This document shows, one piece after another, positions 24,264 to 33,782 of a stretch of DNA of 49,374 nt. Below the pieces are notes generated by a model. That model ran no database searches and was not told where the DNA came from. It saw only the letters and a program-made list of their open reading frames with translations. How positions within the stretch are numbered: position 1 is the first letter of the stretch; the number at the start of each line of letters is the position of its first letter. Source of the DNA: Oscillospiraceae bacterium (GTDB lineage: Bacteria; Bacillota; Clostridia; Oscillospirales; Ruminococcaceae); the NCBI GenBank assembly GCA_024404815.1, contig JAKSPL010000014.1, positions 1 through 49,374 of the forward strand. The letters run 5' to 3'. The translations under genes were made by a program, and so were the position numbers.

Positions 24264-25646
24264 ATGAAGAAGATAAAAGCCGCACTTGCTGCAATTTTGA
24301 TCGCTGCCATGTCCGCTGCGGCGACAGGCTGCGACAACGGCAAGGAAACCTATAAGGAACTCGACGAGGCTACCGCCCAGAAAATTGCAGATATCGCAGC
24401 AAAAGACGAACGCCTGACGGGCGAACTCGAAAACAAGACCATCAAATGGATGGCAACATGGGACATCAACCCCGACAACACAGGCAAAAACGTACCCATC
24501 GAGCTTGCAATTTTCCAGGCACGTTACGGCGGCAAGGTCGAATTCCACAGCGTTGATTTCAATACGCGCTACGACTCTCTCGCCAATGCCATCAACGGCG
24601 GCGAGGGCATCGACTTCTTCCCTGCCAACGACCTTGACGCATTCCCGAAGGGTGCCATCAAGGAGATGTTCGCCCCGATTGACGACTATATCGACTTCTC
24701 CGACCCGCTCTTTGCGGATGTCAAGGAAACCTGCGATATGTTCCAATGGAACGGCAAGCACTATGTCATCGTCAACGATATTTCGGGCGATAACTGCGTG
24801 GTCATCTACAACCGTGACACGATGGAGGAAAACGGTCTGGACGATCCTGCCGAGCTGTTCGCAAAGGGCGAATGGACTTGGGATACCTTCCAGAAGCAGC
24901 TCCAGCAGTTCGTGGATCCTGAAAGCGGTCAGGAGGGCATTGACGGCTGGTGGTATGAAGCAGGACTTTCCGCAACCTGCGGCGTGCCGTATATCAGCAT
25001 CGAGGACGGCAAGCTGGTCAGCAACCTGAAAGACCCTGCCATCGAACGCCTCCAGAACTGGATGTGGGAACTGGGTACCGCAAACTATGTCTGTGTCGAT
25101 GAGCACGGCTGGAAAGAAATGCCGACCAACATCGGCGAGGGCAAGGAACTTTACTACCCCTGCGGTGTCTGGGCACTCTATAAGGAAAAACCGCAATGGT
25201 CTGCCGAATTTGGCGAGAACGTCATGTTCGTGCCGATGCCGAAAGACCCGAATGCTGACAAATACTATATCCCCTGCGGTCTGGACGGCTACATGATGGT
25301 CAAGTGTGGTCAGAACCCCGAGGGTGTTGCAAAATTTGCCGCCTGCAAGCGCATGGCGATCACCAACGAAAGCGCCGCTGAGATTGGCACACAGGGACTC
25401 TATGACGATTACGGCTGGACTGAAGAAATGGTCGAGATGCTCCACAAGTGCCACGAAATGGCGAAAGAAAATCCGCGCTACGATTTCTTTAACGCCATTT
25501 CGAAAGACGTTTCCGATCTGCTCGACAGCAACGAACTGGGCGGCATCCGTTCCGCTTCGAAGGGTTCGTATCAGTGGAGCGAATCCGTCAGTGCGGTCGC
25601 GCCTGCCATCGACGCTTATCTCGATGAGTACAACAACGCCGATTAA
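24264..25646 (+). CDS. ABC-transporter solute-binding lipoprotein (family 1 type)
   Basis: The 460-residue protein begins with a lipoprotein signal whose lipobox Cys follows AAATG at about residue 23. The mature part has the layout of carbohydrate-type extracellular solute-binding proteins: the strand TIKWMATWDINP, VVIYNRDTMEENGLDDPAEL as hinge segment, and WTWDTFQKQLQQF. Ligand is unknown; sugars or oligosaccharides are likely for the family. No permease or ATPase genes are adjacent, so it must use components encoded elsewhere. AGAGGAGGACTGTAT precedes the ATG. Confidence 0.85.
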   Translation: MKKIKAALAAILIAAMSAAATGCDNGKETYKELDEATAQKIADIAAKDERLTGELENKTIKWMATWDINPDNTGKNVPIELAIFQARYGGKVEFHSVDFNTRYDSLANAINGGEGIDFFPANDLDAFPKGAIKEMFAPIDDYIDFSDPLFADVKETCDMFQWNGKHYVIVNDISGDNCVVIYNRDTMEENGLDDPAELFAKGEWTWDTFQKQLQQFVDPESGQEGIDGWWYEAGLSATCGVPYISIEDGKLVSNLKDPAIERLQNWMWELGTANYVCVDEHGWKEMPTNIGEGKELYYPCGVWALYKEKPQWSAEFGENVMFVPMPKDPNADKYYIPCGLDGYMMVKCGQNPEGVAKFAACKRMAITNESAAEIGTQGLYDDYGWTEEMVEMLHKCHEMAKENPRYDFFNAISKDVSDLLDSNELGGIRSASKGSYQWSESVSAVAPAIDAYLDEYNNAD

Positions 25647-25660
25647 CATAATACACAGAA

Positions 25661-25695
25661 TTGCCGTTTCTCCGCATTTGTCGGGGAAACGGCAA
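25661..25695 (+). terminator. Terminator of the solute-binding protein gene
   Basis: A 14-bp stem with one mismatch (TTGCCGTTTCTCCG / CGGGGAAACGGCAA) is followed by TATTTATTTT. Confidence 0.85.
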
Positions 25696-25823
25696 TATTT
25701 ATTTTACCTGTTTTTGTAATTATTCAAACATTTTATATATCTCTCGTTTCCGTTTTACTTCCATTCTGTGCAAATCCAACAAACAAAACGGGAATAATTC
25801 TACACGCATCCATAAAAATGCGC

Positions 25824-25852
25824 TTGAATTTCACGGCATAGTATGTTATAAT
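25824..25852 (+). promoter_or_regulatory. Promoter of the LRR protein gene
   Basis: TTGAAT (25824-25829) and TATAAT (25847-25852) are 17 bp apart. Confidence 0.75.
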
Positions 25853-25909
25853 ATGTAATATGCAGAAATAGTCATTTCTGTAAAACCACATTTTCAGGAG
25901 GCGCACTAC

Positions 25910-28900
25910 ATGGGATTCAAAACAAAAAACGGCGTTTTGCTGAAATATGAGGAAGCAGGAACACTCGAACGCCTCGGCATCCGCAAAAAAGGCGAAGCAC
26001 TCTCTGTTCCCAAGAGCGTCACCGAAATCGCAGATGAAGCTTTTACCATGACCTCCGTCAGCGGTGTTAGTATTCCGTCCAGCGTGACCAAAATCGGTGA
26101 AAAGGCCTTTGCACTCTGTGCAGACCTCGAAAGCGTTGAGCTGAACGATGGTCTGAAAGAAATCGGTTCCAACGCCTTTGACGGCTGCCATGTACTGCAC
26201 GATATTCAGATCCCCGATACCTGCCGTGCGGTCGGTATGTCGGCGTTCTGCAACTGCAGCGCACTCCGTACTGTACGGCTTTCCGAAACGATCGCCAACA
26301 TCGACCGCGGAATGTTCTACGGCTGCCTTTCTCTCACAAGTATCAACATTCCTGCATCAGCACAGCATATTGATGCAAGGGCTTTCTATGCCTGCACGTC
26401 CCTCGAAACCGTTACGCTCAATAAGGGACTCCGCTCCATCGGCCGCGAAGCATTCGCAGGCTGCACCGAGCTGAAAATGATCTCGATTCCCGAAACCGTC
26501 ACGGAAATCTGCGAGGATGCTTTTGCAGGCTGTACGGATCTCAAAACCGTTATCATTCCGCCCTCTGTCACCAAACTGCACCCCTATGCATTCGGGACAG
26601 AGAACAATATCCGTATCATTACCACCACCGTTGGCAGTGCCGCATACCTCTTTGCACAGGAACACGGTATCCTCTGCTATACAGAAAAAGAGGCGGCGCT
26701 CCTCCGCGGTATCAACCCCGCGTTCTATATCGAATACGGTATTCTCAGAAAGTATACGCAGGAATATAATGTCCGCGACATCATGGTACCTGAGGGCATC
26801 ATCCGCATCGGCAACCATGCGTTCGAACAGAACAGACAGATCGCATCCGTTGTGATTCCTGAGGGCGTTGTCGAGATCGGTAACTATGCATTCAACGGCT
26901 GCCGCAATCTCCAGCGCGTCTATTTCCCCTCGACACTCAAACGCATCGGAAAATATGCGTTCCGTGACTGCCCCATCAGCGAGGCGATTCTGCCGCAGGG
27001 GCTGGAAACGGTCGAAAAAGGTGCGTTCCACGGCTGTTCCGTTATGCGGCGGTTCTATATGCCCGACAGCGTCAAACGGTTCGATGCCGAAGCACTCCGC
27101 GAATGTATGGCTCTGGCGGAACTGCGCTTTTCCGCGAATGTCGAATTCATCGGGGAAGCAGTCTGCTACGGCTGTTCCTCGCTGCGCCTGCTGGTCATTC
27201 CCGAAGGTCCGAAATATATCCAGCAGAACGCATTTCTCGGATGCACCAGCCTGCGCGAAGCCTATATTCCGGACAGTATTCTCGATATTTCAGGCAATGC
27301 CTTTGCCGATACTCCGCTGTTCCGCATGACCGCAGGACACTATATTATCGGCAGATTCCTGATTCGTTCGGACGGATACAGTCCGATTCCCAAGGGTGTC
27401 CACCGCATCGGTCCGCGTGCATTTGAACGCGGCGGTCTGCGTGCGGCAGTCATTCCCGACGGTGTGATTTCCATTGGTGACAACGCTTTCGCAAACTGCG
27501 GCATTCTCACCGATGTGACCATTCCGAAAAGTGTCACAGAGATCGGTGTCGATGCATTTGCATATACGCCGTGGCTCTCGCGCCGACAGGAACCCTATAC
27601 CATCGCAGGCGCGAATATTCTGATCCACGCGAATCTCCAGCAGCCCGACGCAGATGTTCCGATGGGTGTCCGTATGATCGGTCCCGCTGCATTTGCACAG
27701 CTTCCCGTCCGCAGAGTGCATCTTCCTGAGGGCATTACCCGTATTCAGCACGGTGCATTCTCCTTCTGCGAGGACTTGGAACAAATTGATCTGCCCTCCA
27801 CACTCCGCGAGGTGGACGGCTATATCTTCCACAACTGCATCCGCCTCAAGAGTGTCATCTTCCGCGATGGTGTGAAGAAAATCGGACACGCAATGTTCAG
27901 CAGCTGCAACAGTCTGAAAACCGTCCGACTCCCCTCCACCCTCACCGAGATCGACAACGAAGCGTTCTATCATGCAGGCATTGAAAAGATCATCATTCCT
28001 GACGGCGTGACAAAAATCGGTCAGTCTGCGTTCAGCCATTGCGAACACCTCACCGATATCGTGATTCCGCCGACCGTCACCGAAATCGCAGAAAATGCGT
28101 TTACAGAATGCCCGAAATTCCGCATTCACGGCGAAGAAGGCTCTCTTGCAGAACGCTTTGCAAGACAGCACGCCGGACTGATCCAGTTTGTACAGCTTTC
28201 TCCTGAGGATATGTTCCAGATCGACGAACCGGCTGTACCTTTGGAACACGTACAACCTGTTCCGCAGCGCAAAGTACAGCAGCAGACGGCACTTCCGCAG
28301 AGCAGCGACCCCGCGTTTCTGTTCCAGCCGAATCCGATTCAGACAGAACCGCCTGCACCGCCTGCCGCACCGAATTTTCCTGTCGAACGCCCGAAACCGC
28401 GGCCGCAGGAGATCACATTCATCGACAGCGAATCGACCGTACAGACGCAGACTGTCACAGAAAAGCGTCCTTCTGTACGCCCGACACCTTCGATTTTACA
28501 GGAGGCACAGCGCAGACAGCTCCCGAACAATGCAGGCTCAGCCGCAGCACCGTGGCAGCCGCATATTCCGCAGCAGTCCGTTGCACAGCCGCCGCAGCAG
28601 GCAAAACCTGTTCCGCAGACACCTGCTATCCCCGAACCCGTTCAGCAGGTGAAGCCTGTTCCGCAGGCAACTGCCATTCCCGAACCCGTCCAGCAGGTGA
28701 AGCCTGTTCCGCAGGCACCTGCTATCCCCGAACCCGTTCAGCAAAAGGTACAGCCCGTTCAGCCTGCACCTGTCATTCCCGAAGAGGTGCAGCCTGAACC
28801 AACGGTTTCCGCACCTATCCTCGAAGAAATTCAACCTGCACAGCCGCAGGATCCGATGCTCTCACGCACTGCAAAACCGCAGCAGCAGGAACAGGCAATG

Positions 28901-30367
28901 CCTGAATTGGAAATGCCCTCGCTGATACCGCCGGAGCGCGATGAAAATGCCCCGATATCGGAGCCGCCTCTTGCAATACAGGCAGAACCACAGCCTGAAC
29001 CAATGCCGGAATCGACAGAAGAACCTGCGTTCAGCGAGTCCGATATTTCCGTGCCCATAAGCATGGGACAGAACGAGGAACCGTTTTTCCAGATGCCAGA
29101 ATCGACAGAAGAACCTGCGTTCAGCGAGTCCGATATTTCCGTTCCCGTCAGCATGGGACAGGACGAAGAATCGTTTTTCCAGATGCCTGAATCGGCGGAA
29201 GAACCTGCGTTCAGCGAGTCCGATATTTCCGTTCCCGTCAGCATGGGACAGGACGAGGAACCGTTTTTCCAGATGCCCGAATCGGCGGAAGAACCTGCGT
29301 TCAGCGAGTCCGATATTTCTGTTCCCGTCAGCATGGGACAGAACGAAGAACCGTTTTTCCAGATGCCCGAATCGGCGGAAGAACCCGTGTTCAGCGAGTC
29401 CGATATTTCCGTGCCCGTCAGCATGGGACAGGACGAAGAACCGTTTTTCCAGATGCCCGAATCGGCGGAAGAATCTGCGTTCAGCGAGTCCGATATTTCC
29501 GTGCCCGTCAGCATGGGACAGGACGAAGAACCGTTTTTCCAGATGCCTGAATCGGCAGAAGAACCTGCGTTCAGCGAGTCCGATATTTCCGTTCCTGTCA
29601 GCATGAGACAGGACGAAGAAACGTTTTTCCAGATGCCCGAATCGACAGGAGAACCTGCGTCTCCGATGCCCGAAGAACTGATTCAGCCGACCGAAGATAC
29701 TCCCTCGGAATCTGCCGAAGAAGCGGAACATTCCGCTCCTGTCACGGCAGCCGACCTCGGCATCAGCGAGATGACCGCACCTGTGAAACACTCGCATAGT
29801 ATGTCTTTCGATGAGGAAGAAATGAACTACGCGATGCGTGTCAAGGCACAGCTCGAAGCCGCTCGCAAAAAGTCCGTACCCGTAGACCCGAACGCAACAT
29901 TGCCCGTACTGCCGCTTGAGCCCGAACCGAAGCCCGAAAAGGTCAAAAAACAACGCAAAGAAAAGCCTCCGAAGGAAGATAGCAAACCGCACAAGTCCAA
30001 GAAAGCCGCGGAGGAACTTCCGGAGTCGGGCGAGGATTTTGAAGAACGCGAAATGCGGCGGCGTGCAAAGGAAACACCCGAAGAAACCAAGGCACGGCGG
30101 CGTGCAAGTCTGTTGGATGACCTCCCTGACCTGCCCGAAGACCGTGAACGCAAGCTCCGCGCAAAGGAAACGCCCGAAGAAACAAAAGCACGTAAGCGCA
30201 AGGAACTTCTGGACGACCTTCCCGATTTACCTGATGAACCCCGTTCGAAACAGGCACAGCCTGCTCAGAATAATGCCCAGCAAGACCCCGATGCTCCCCC
30301 TGATACAGACCCATTCGCAGACATTCATTGGAACGAAGACCAAAGCACATTCACGATTCGCTTCTAA
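25910..30367 (+). CDS. Giant BspA-type leucine-rich-repeat protein without signal peptide
   Basis: The 1485-residue protein has about two dozen LRR_5 (BspA-like) repeats at residues 25-745, of the form SVTEIADEAFTMTSVSGVSI. Residues 760-1030 are Pro/Gln-rich with a repeated IPEPVQQVKPVPQ unit. Residues 1032-1241 are seven 30-residue acidic repeats (MPESAEEPAFSESDISVPVS...). The C-terminus is charged and has two copies of RAKETPEETKAR...LLDDLPDLP. Most BspA proteins are secreted, but no signal peptide, membrane helix or anchor is visible here, so the location is unclear. AGGAGGCGCACTAC precedes the ATG. Role unknown; protein binding is likely. Confidence 0.85.
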   Translation: MGFKTKNGVLLKYEEAGTLERLGIRKKGEALSVPKSVTEIADEAFTMTSVSGVSIPSSVTKIGEKAFALCADLESVELNDGLKEIGSNAFDGCHVLHDIQIPDTCRAVGMSAFCNCSALRTVRLSETIANIDRGMFYGCLSLTSINIPASAQHIDARAFYACTSLETVTLNKGLRSIGREAFAGCTELKMISIPETVTEICEDAFAGCTDLKTVIIPPSVTKLHPYAFGTENNIRIITTTVGSAAYLFAQEHGILCYTEKEAALLRGINPAFYIEYGILRKYTQEYNVRDIMVPEGIIRIGNHAFEQNRQIASVVIPEGVVEIGNYAFNGCRNLQRVYFPSTLKRIGKYAFRDCPISEAILPQGLETVEKGAFHGCSVMRRFYMPDSVKRFDAEALRECMALAELRFSANVEFIGEAVCYGCSSLRLLVIPEGPKYIQQNAFLGCTSLREAYIPDSILDISGNAFADTPLFRMTAGHYIIGRFLIRSDGYSPIPKGVHRIGPRAFERGGLRAAVIPDGVISIGDNAFANCGILTDVTIPKSVTEIGVDAFAYTPWLSRRQEPYTIAGANILIHANLQQPDADVPMGVRMIGPAAFAQLPVRRVHLPEGITRIQHGAFSFCEDLEQIDLPSTLREVDGYIFHNCIRLKSVIFRDGVKKIGHAMFSSCNSLKTVRLPSTLTEIDNEAFYHAGIEKIIIPDGVTKIGQSAFSHCEHLTDIVIPPTVTEIAENAFTECPKFRIHGEEGSLAERFARQHAGLIQFVQLSPEDMFQIDEPAVPLEHVQPVPQRKVQQQTALPQSSDPAFLFQPNPIQTEPPAPPAAPNFPVERPKPRPQEITFIDSESTVQTQTVTEKRPSVRPTPSILQEAQRRQLPNNAGSAAAPWQPHIPQQSVAQPPQQAKPVPQTPAIPEPVQQVKPVPQATAIPEPVQQVKPVPQAPAIPEPVQQKVQPVQPAPVIPEEVQPEPTVSAPILEEIQPAQPQDPMLSRTAKPQQQEQAMPELEMPSLIPPERDENAPISEPPLAIQAEPQPEPMPESTEEPAFSESDISVPISMGQNEEPFFQMPESTEEPAFSESDISVPVSMGQDEESFFQMPESAEEPAFSESDISVPVSMGQDEEPFFQMPESAEEPAFSESDISVPVSMGQNEEPFFQMPESAEEPVFSESDISVPVSMGQDEEPFFQMPESAEESAFSESDISVPVSMGQDEEPFFQMPESAEEPAFSESDISVPVSMRQDEETFFQMPESTGEPASPMPEELIQPTEDTPSESAEEAEHSAPVTAADLGISEMTAPVKHSHSMSFDEEEMNYAMRVKAQLEAARKKSVPVDPNATLPVLPLEPEPKPEKVKKQRKEKPPKEDSKPHKSKKAAEELPESGEDFEEREMRRRAKETPEETKARRRASLLDDLPDLPEDRERKLRAKETPEETKARKRKELLDDLPDLPDEPRSKQAQPAQNNAQQDPDAPPDTDPFADIHWNEDQSTFTIRF
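29003..29632 (+). repeat. Seven tandem 90-bp repeats inside the LRR gene
   Basis: Seven in-frame 90-bp units encode 30 residues each, starting MPES and ending FFQ. They differ at only a few positions (Ser-Thr/Ala, Asn/Asp, Pro/Ser), and an eighth unit breaks off after MPESTGEPA. Near-identity at the DNA level indicates recent expansion and likely copy-number variation. Confidence 0.95.
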
Positions 30368-30393
30368 TAATTTATTTGTAAGGAGGATATCCC

Positions 30394-30771
30394 ATGGGAA
30401 AGTTCGTTATCCGTCAGGTCGCAACAGGCTTTACATTTCGTCTGAAAGCACGTAACGGCGAGGTTATCGCCACATCTGAGGTCTATACGGGTGAAGCTGC
30501 CTGCCGCAAAGGCATCGCAAGCGTTGAAAAGAATGCATCAGTCGCAAATCTGGTTGACCTGACCGTTGCAGAACCCGTCAGCGCATCCAATCCGAAATTC
30601 GAGGTTTATCTTGATAAAATCGGCGCATTCCGTTTCCGTCTGAAAGCCAAGAACGGTGAAACGATTGCCGTTTCCGAGGGCTACACCTCCAAACAGGCTT
30701 GCATGAACGGCATCGCAAGTGTACGGAAAAACTCCGTCGATGCAACGATTGTTGTTGACCCGATCCAATAA
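30394..30771 (+). CDS. YegP-like protein, two DUF1508 repeats
   Basis: The 125-residue protein is two tandem DUF1508 units, each a small beta-beta-beta-alpha unit: FVIRQVATGFTFRLKARNGE then GIASVEKNA, and FEVYLDKIGAFRFRLKAKNG then GIASVRKNS. The family is widespread and of unknown function. AAGGAGGATATCCC precedes the ATG. It is 26 nt behind the LRR gene, so the two are probably co-transcribed; a terminator follows. Confidence 0.9.
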   Translation: MGKFVIRQVATGFTFRLKARNGEVIATSEVYTGEAACRKGIASVEKNASVANLVDLTVAEPVSASNPKFEVYLDKIGAFRFRLKAKNGETIAVSEGYTSKQACMNGIASVRKNSVDATIVVDPIQ

Positions 30772-30788
30772 GCCATTCAATCAAAAAG

Positions 30789-30816
30789 ATGCTGCGGACG
30801 CACTGATCCGCAGCAT
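30789..30816 (+). terminator. Terminator of the LRR/YegP transcript
   Basis: A 10-bp stem (ATGCTGCGGA / TCCGCAGCAT) is followed by six T residues. Confidence 0.9.
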
Positions 30817-30834
30817 TTTTTATATCCATATAGA

Positions 30835-30864
30835 AAAAGGACACGACCGAAGCCGTGTCCTTTT
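30835..30864 (-). terminator. Terminator of the (STTET)n protein gene
   Basis: The hairpin AAAAGGACACG / CGTGTCCTTTT lies just past the stop of the minus-strand gene and has T runs on both strands. Confidence 0.85.
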
Positions 30865-30886
30865 ATCATTCATTTTGGAAGAAGAA

Positions 30887-33310
30887 TTATTTTGCCAGCT
30901 TGTAGAACGGGTTGGTGTGCATTTCTTCTTCGTGAGTGCTGGGTTCTGCGCCCATCATAGTGTCGATGACGTCGAAGGAAGTAGCTTCGCCCATAACATT
31001 GTTGTACAGGTTGTAGAGCAGGATGTTGTTTGCATCGTCAGCAGTGATCATGCCGTCAGCAGTAACATCACAGCCATAGAATACGCCGGGATAATCCGTA
31101 GCGGAGCCGGGCAGTTCAACCTGAACGAGTTCGTCCATGTAATCCAAGCCCATAACGGAGTGTTCAAGGTACCAGAGCAGTGCGCAGTTTGCATCGTCTG
31201 CATCGATCTTGGTTTCGTTGAGCTGAGAGTTACCTCTCTGAACGAGGGTTACCTTGAAGGTCTTAACAGCCTGAGTAGCATCGTACTGAACGGGCTTGCC
31301 GTCAACCTGAACATTCTTTTCAGTCAGAGCAGCATTTACCTTTTCAAGACCGGTCTCGTTGAGGAAGGTCTTGATTTCAGCAACCTGATAACCGGTTGCG
31401 CCGAAGGAAGCAGCGTTGGTGTTGGAGAATGTGAAGCAGGTCTGGTCGAGGTCAGCAACCTTTTCGCCAGCGATCTTCAGCTCAGCGTTGAAGCTTTCGA
31501 GGCAGGAGAAGTTTGCGGTTTCCTCGGTCCAGTAGTAACCGATGGAATCGGTCTCGGAATCAGCAACGAGGTCAAAGTCGAAGTTGACGAGGGAAGTAGT
31601 GGTCTCGGTAGTAGAGGTGGTCTCAGTGGTAGAGGTGCTGTCGGTGGTAGAAGTGGTCTCAGTAGTAGAAGTGGTCTCGGTAGTAGAGGTGGTTTCAGTG
31701 GTAGAAGTGGTTTCAGTGGTAGAAGTGGTCTCGGTAGTAGAGGTGGTTTCAGTAGTAGAAGTGGTCTCGGTAGTAGAGGTGGTTTCAGTAGTAGAAGTGG
31801 TCTCAGTAGTAGAGGTGGTTTCAGTAGTAGAAGTGGTCTCAGTAGTAGAGGTGGTTTCAGTAGTGGAAGTAGTCTCAGTAGTAGAGGTGGTTTCAGTAGT
31901 GGAAGTGGTCTCAGTAGTAGAGGTGGTTTCAGTAGTAGAAGTGGTCTCGGTGGTAGTGGTGGTTTCGGTAGTAGTGGTCTCCGGAATCTCCTCGAAGTAC
32001 AGCTTGTCAATGTAACGATATACATTGTAGTAAGCTACTTCTTCGCCTTCCAGCGAAACCTTGACTTCCTTGTGGGAATCAACGCCGGTCAGCTTCAGGT
32101 TCTTTGCAGCCAGTTCCTCAGCATAAGCTTCTTCGCAAGCAGCGAGAACAGCAGCATTCTGATCATCCGGAATGGAGAACTCAGCATTGCCGGAGAAGCC
32201 GTTCAGGGAAACGGTTACATCATAAGCCTGCTTGTAAACAGCGATTGCATCATCAAGGGTGATCTTGATGTCGGTGCCGAAATCAGCAGCGATGTCAACA
32301 GCAGCATCATAGCCCTTGTTTGCGAAATTGCTGGATACGCACGCAGACAGGGATGCGGGGATTCTGCCCAGAGCAGTATCGCGCATATTCTTTGCAGTCT
32401 GGAGAAGGTTGCTGTCATCGATCGCGTCGATTGCAGCAACAGCGGCATCAACATACTTATCGTAAGCGGTATCAAAAGCTGAGTTGTCTTCACTTGCAGC
32501 TTCACCGGAAATACCTTCCAGAGCCTTGTCAACAGCCTTCAGATATGCAACGGAGTTGTTGATCGCATCGGTACACTTCTGCTTGCCGGATTCGGTCAGA
32601 GGCGTCTGAGCGTCAACGGCAGCAACGAGTTCCTTATACTTTTCACCAACATAATCATACATATCATCGCGGTTGTCAGCGATGGTGTACTTCTTGCCGG
32701 TCTCATCGGTGAACTCAACAACAACGTCAACATTCTTGTCGTAATCGCCGAAGTCAACGGTAACCTTGACGGAGCCAGCGATCTGGAAGCCGGACCAGTC
32801 ATATGTGCCTTCAACAGCTGCGCCGGAGTTGTTCATCAGGGTAACCATGCGCTCAGCGATCTGCGGACCGATGTCAGAAAGGACTGCATCTACAACAAGT
32901 TTCGAACCGCTGGCAAAAGCATTGGCATTCGAAACGCCTGCGAGCAGGTCTTCCATTGTGCCGGCAGAGATCTTCTTGGTCTTTGCGACTGCGGAAGCGA
33001 TCAGAGCCTTGGCATCTTCCAGGTCGATATTCATGCAGCCCTTACCGGAAGCGGTGGTCAGGAAAGCATCAGCATAGTCAACCCAGTTGGATTCGCCGGC
33101 CAGAGCAGGCTCGGAGAATTCGTATTCCGGAGCTGCAACGGTTGCCGGAAGCTCGGGCAGAGCTGCGGTATCAACCGGAACGCTGAGGACCTTTTCCTTC
33201 GTGAGTGTCAGAACTGCTCCATCAGCAGCATTGACGGTAGCAACCTGACCGAAAACCATAATAGCGCCGGTCATTGTTGCCAGGGAACGCTTAAAAAGTG
33301 TTTTGTTCAT
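30887..33310 (-). CDS. Secreted surface protein with (STTET)n linker and dockerin-like tail
   Basis: The 807-residue protein starts with a signal peptide (cut near VNA-AD). Residues 30-440 form an alpha-helical, Asp/Ala-rich domain I do not recognise. Residues 443-573 are about 26 units of a 5-residue Thr/Ser/Glu repeat, likely glycosylated. Residues 575-670 are a beta-rich unknown domain, and the tail contains a dockerin-like pair: a degenerate first half (NETKIDADDANCALLWYLEH) and a better second half (CDVTADGMITADDANNILLY). It could be a cellulosome or cell-surface component binding an unusual cohesin. No sortase motif is visible. AGGAGAGG precedes the ATG. Confidence 0.75.
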   Translation of the reverse strand: MNKTLFKRSLATMTGAIMVFGQVATVNAADGAVLTLTKEKVLSVPVDTAALPELPATVAAPEYEFSEPALAGESNWVDYADAFLTTASGKGCMNIDLEDAKALIASAVAKTKKISAGTMEDLLAGVSNANAFASGSKLVVDAVLSDIGPQIAERMVTLMNNSGAAVEGTYDWSGFQIAGSVKVTVDFGDYDKNVDVVVEFTDETGKKYTIADNRDDMYDYVGEKYKELVAAVDAQTPLTESGKQKCTDAINNSVAYLKAVDKALEGISGEAASEDNSAFDTAYDKYVDAAVAAIDAIDDSNLLQTAKNMRDTALGRIPASLSACVSSNFANKGYDAAVDIAADFGTDIKITLDDAIAVYKQAYDVTVSLNGFSGNAEFSIPDDQNAAVLAACEEAYAEELAAKNLKLTGVDSHKEVKVSLEGEEVAYYNVYRYIDKLYFEEIPETTTTETTTTTETTSTTETTSTTETTSTTETTSTTETTSTTETTSTTETTSTTETTSTTETTSTTETTSTTETTSTTETTSTTETTSTTETTSTTETTSTTETTSTTETTSTTDSTSTTETTSTTETTTSLVNFDFDLVADSETDSIGYYWTEETANFSCLESFNAELKIAGEKVADLDQTCFTFSNTNAASFGATGYQVAEIKTFLNETGLEKVNAALTEKNVQVDGKPVQYDATQAVKTFKVTLVQRGNSQLNETKIDADDANCALLWYLEHSVMGLDYMDELVQVELPGSATDYPGVFYGCDVTADGMITADDANNILLYNLYNNVMGEATSFDVIDTMMGAEPSTHEEEMHTNPFYKLAK
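31592..31984 (-). repeat. Minisatellite of about 26 15-bp units
   Basis: The region coding for the Thr/Ser/Glu linker is a 15-bp tandem repeat with only synonymous and Ser/Thr differences. The antisense frames therefore look like long valine-rich reading frames, which are artefacts. Copy number is probably variable. Confidence 0.9.
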
Positions 33311-33449
33311 TCAAACCTCTCCTTGAATAGTATTTTATGTACCAGATGTAGAAGCACGCGCCGTTCCAGACCGTCCGTATGGGCTTAGGAGTCATAGAGG
33401 AACGCAAGCGAATACTGACAAAGGCGCTGCGACACTTATACATATTGAT

Positions 33450-33478
33450 ATTATAACAGCAAACGGTTAAAAATGCAA
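33450..33478 (-). promoter_or_regulatory. Promoter of the (STTET)n protein gene
   Basis: On the minus strand TTGCAT (33478-33473) and TATAAT (33455-33450) are 17 bp apart. The resulting leader is about 135 nt, long enough for a structured element (GCGTTCC can pair with GGAACGGC), but no known riboswitch is recognised. Confidence 0.75.
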
Positions 33479-33698
33479 GTGTTTTTTTTCGAATTGGCTA
33501 TTTGCAACAATCATCTTGTATAGCCTTCTGCCCGTTTAGTCATTTCTCCAGTTTTTCTGCTAATTTTTGGCGGTTTCTAATGTCAGTTTTGCGTGCTTTT
33601 TCGTATATTTGTGCAACATTGCCCATTTTTCCATTCTTGTGCAAGTTTTACAAGTATTGGTCAAAATATAAAAATATATAAATTTTCTATAAAAGCTA

Positions 33699-33727
33699 TT
33701 GACATTTATTGAAATGTATGGTATATT
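33699..33727 (+). promoter_or_regulatory. Promoter of the mini-cistron array transcript
   Basis: A consensus TTGACA (33699-33704) and TATATT (33722-33727) are 17 bp apart, pointing into a stretch with no ordinary gene. Confidence 0.8.
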
Positions 33728-33782
33728 ATATACAGAGATAAGACATGAACAGTACCAGATGTTCAAACCTCTGAATACCTTG

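Noticed and set aside
24222-25649. A 475-codon antisense frame over the solute-binding protein gene
   Set aside because: Shadow of a well-supported lipoprotein gene with promoter, ribosome binding site and terminator.
28862-29992. Antisense frames across the 90-bp repeats
   Set aside because: A 90-bp repeat open in one frame is open in others; no ribosome binding site or plausible protein.
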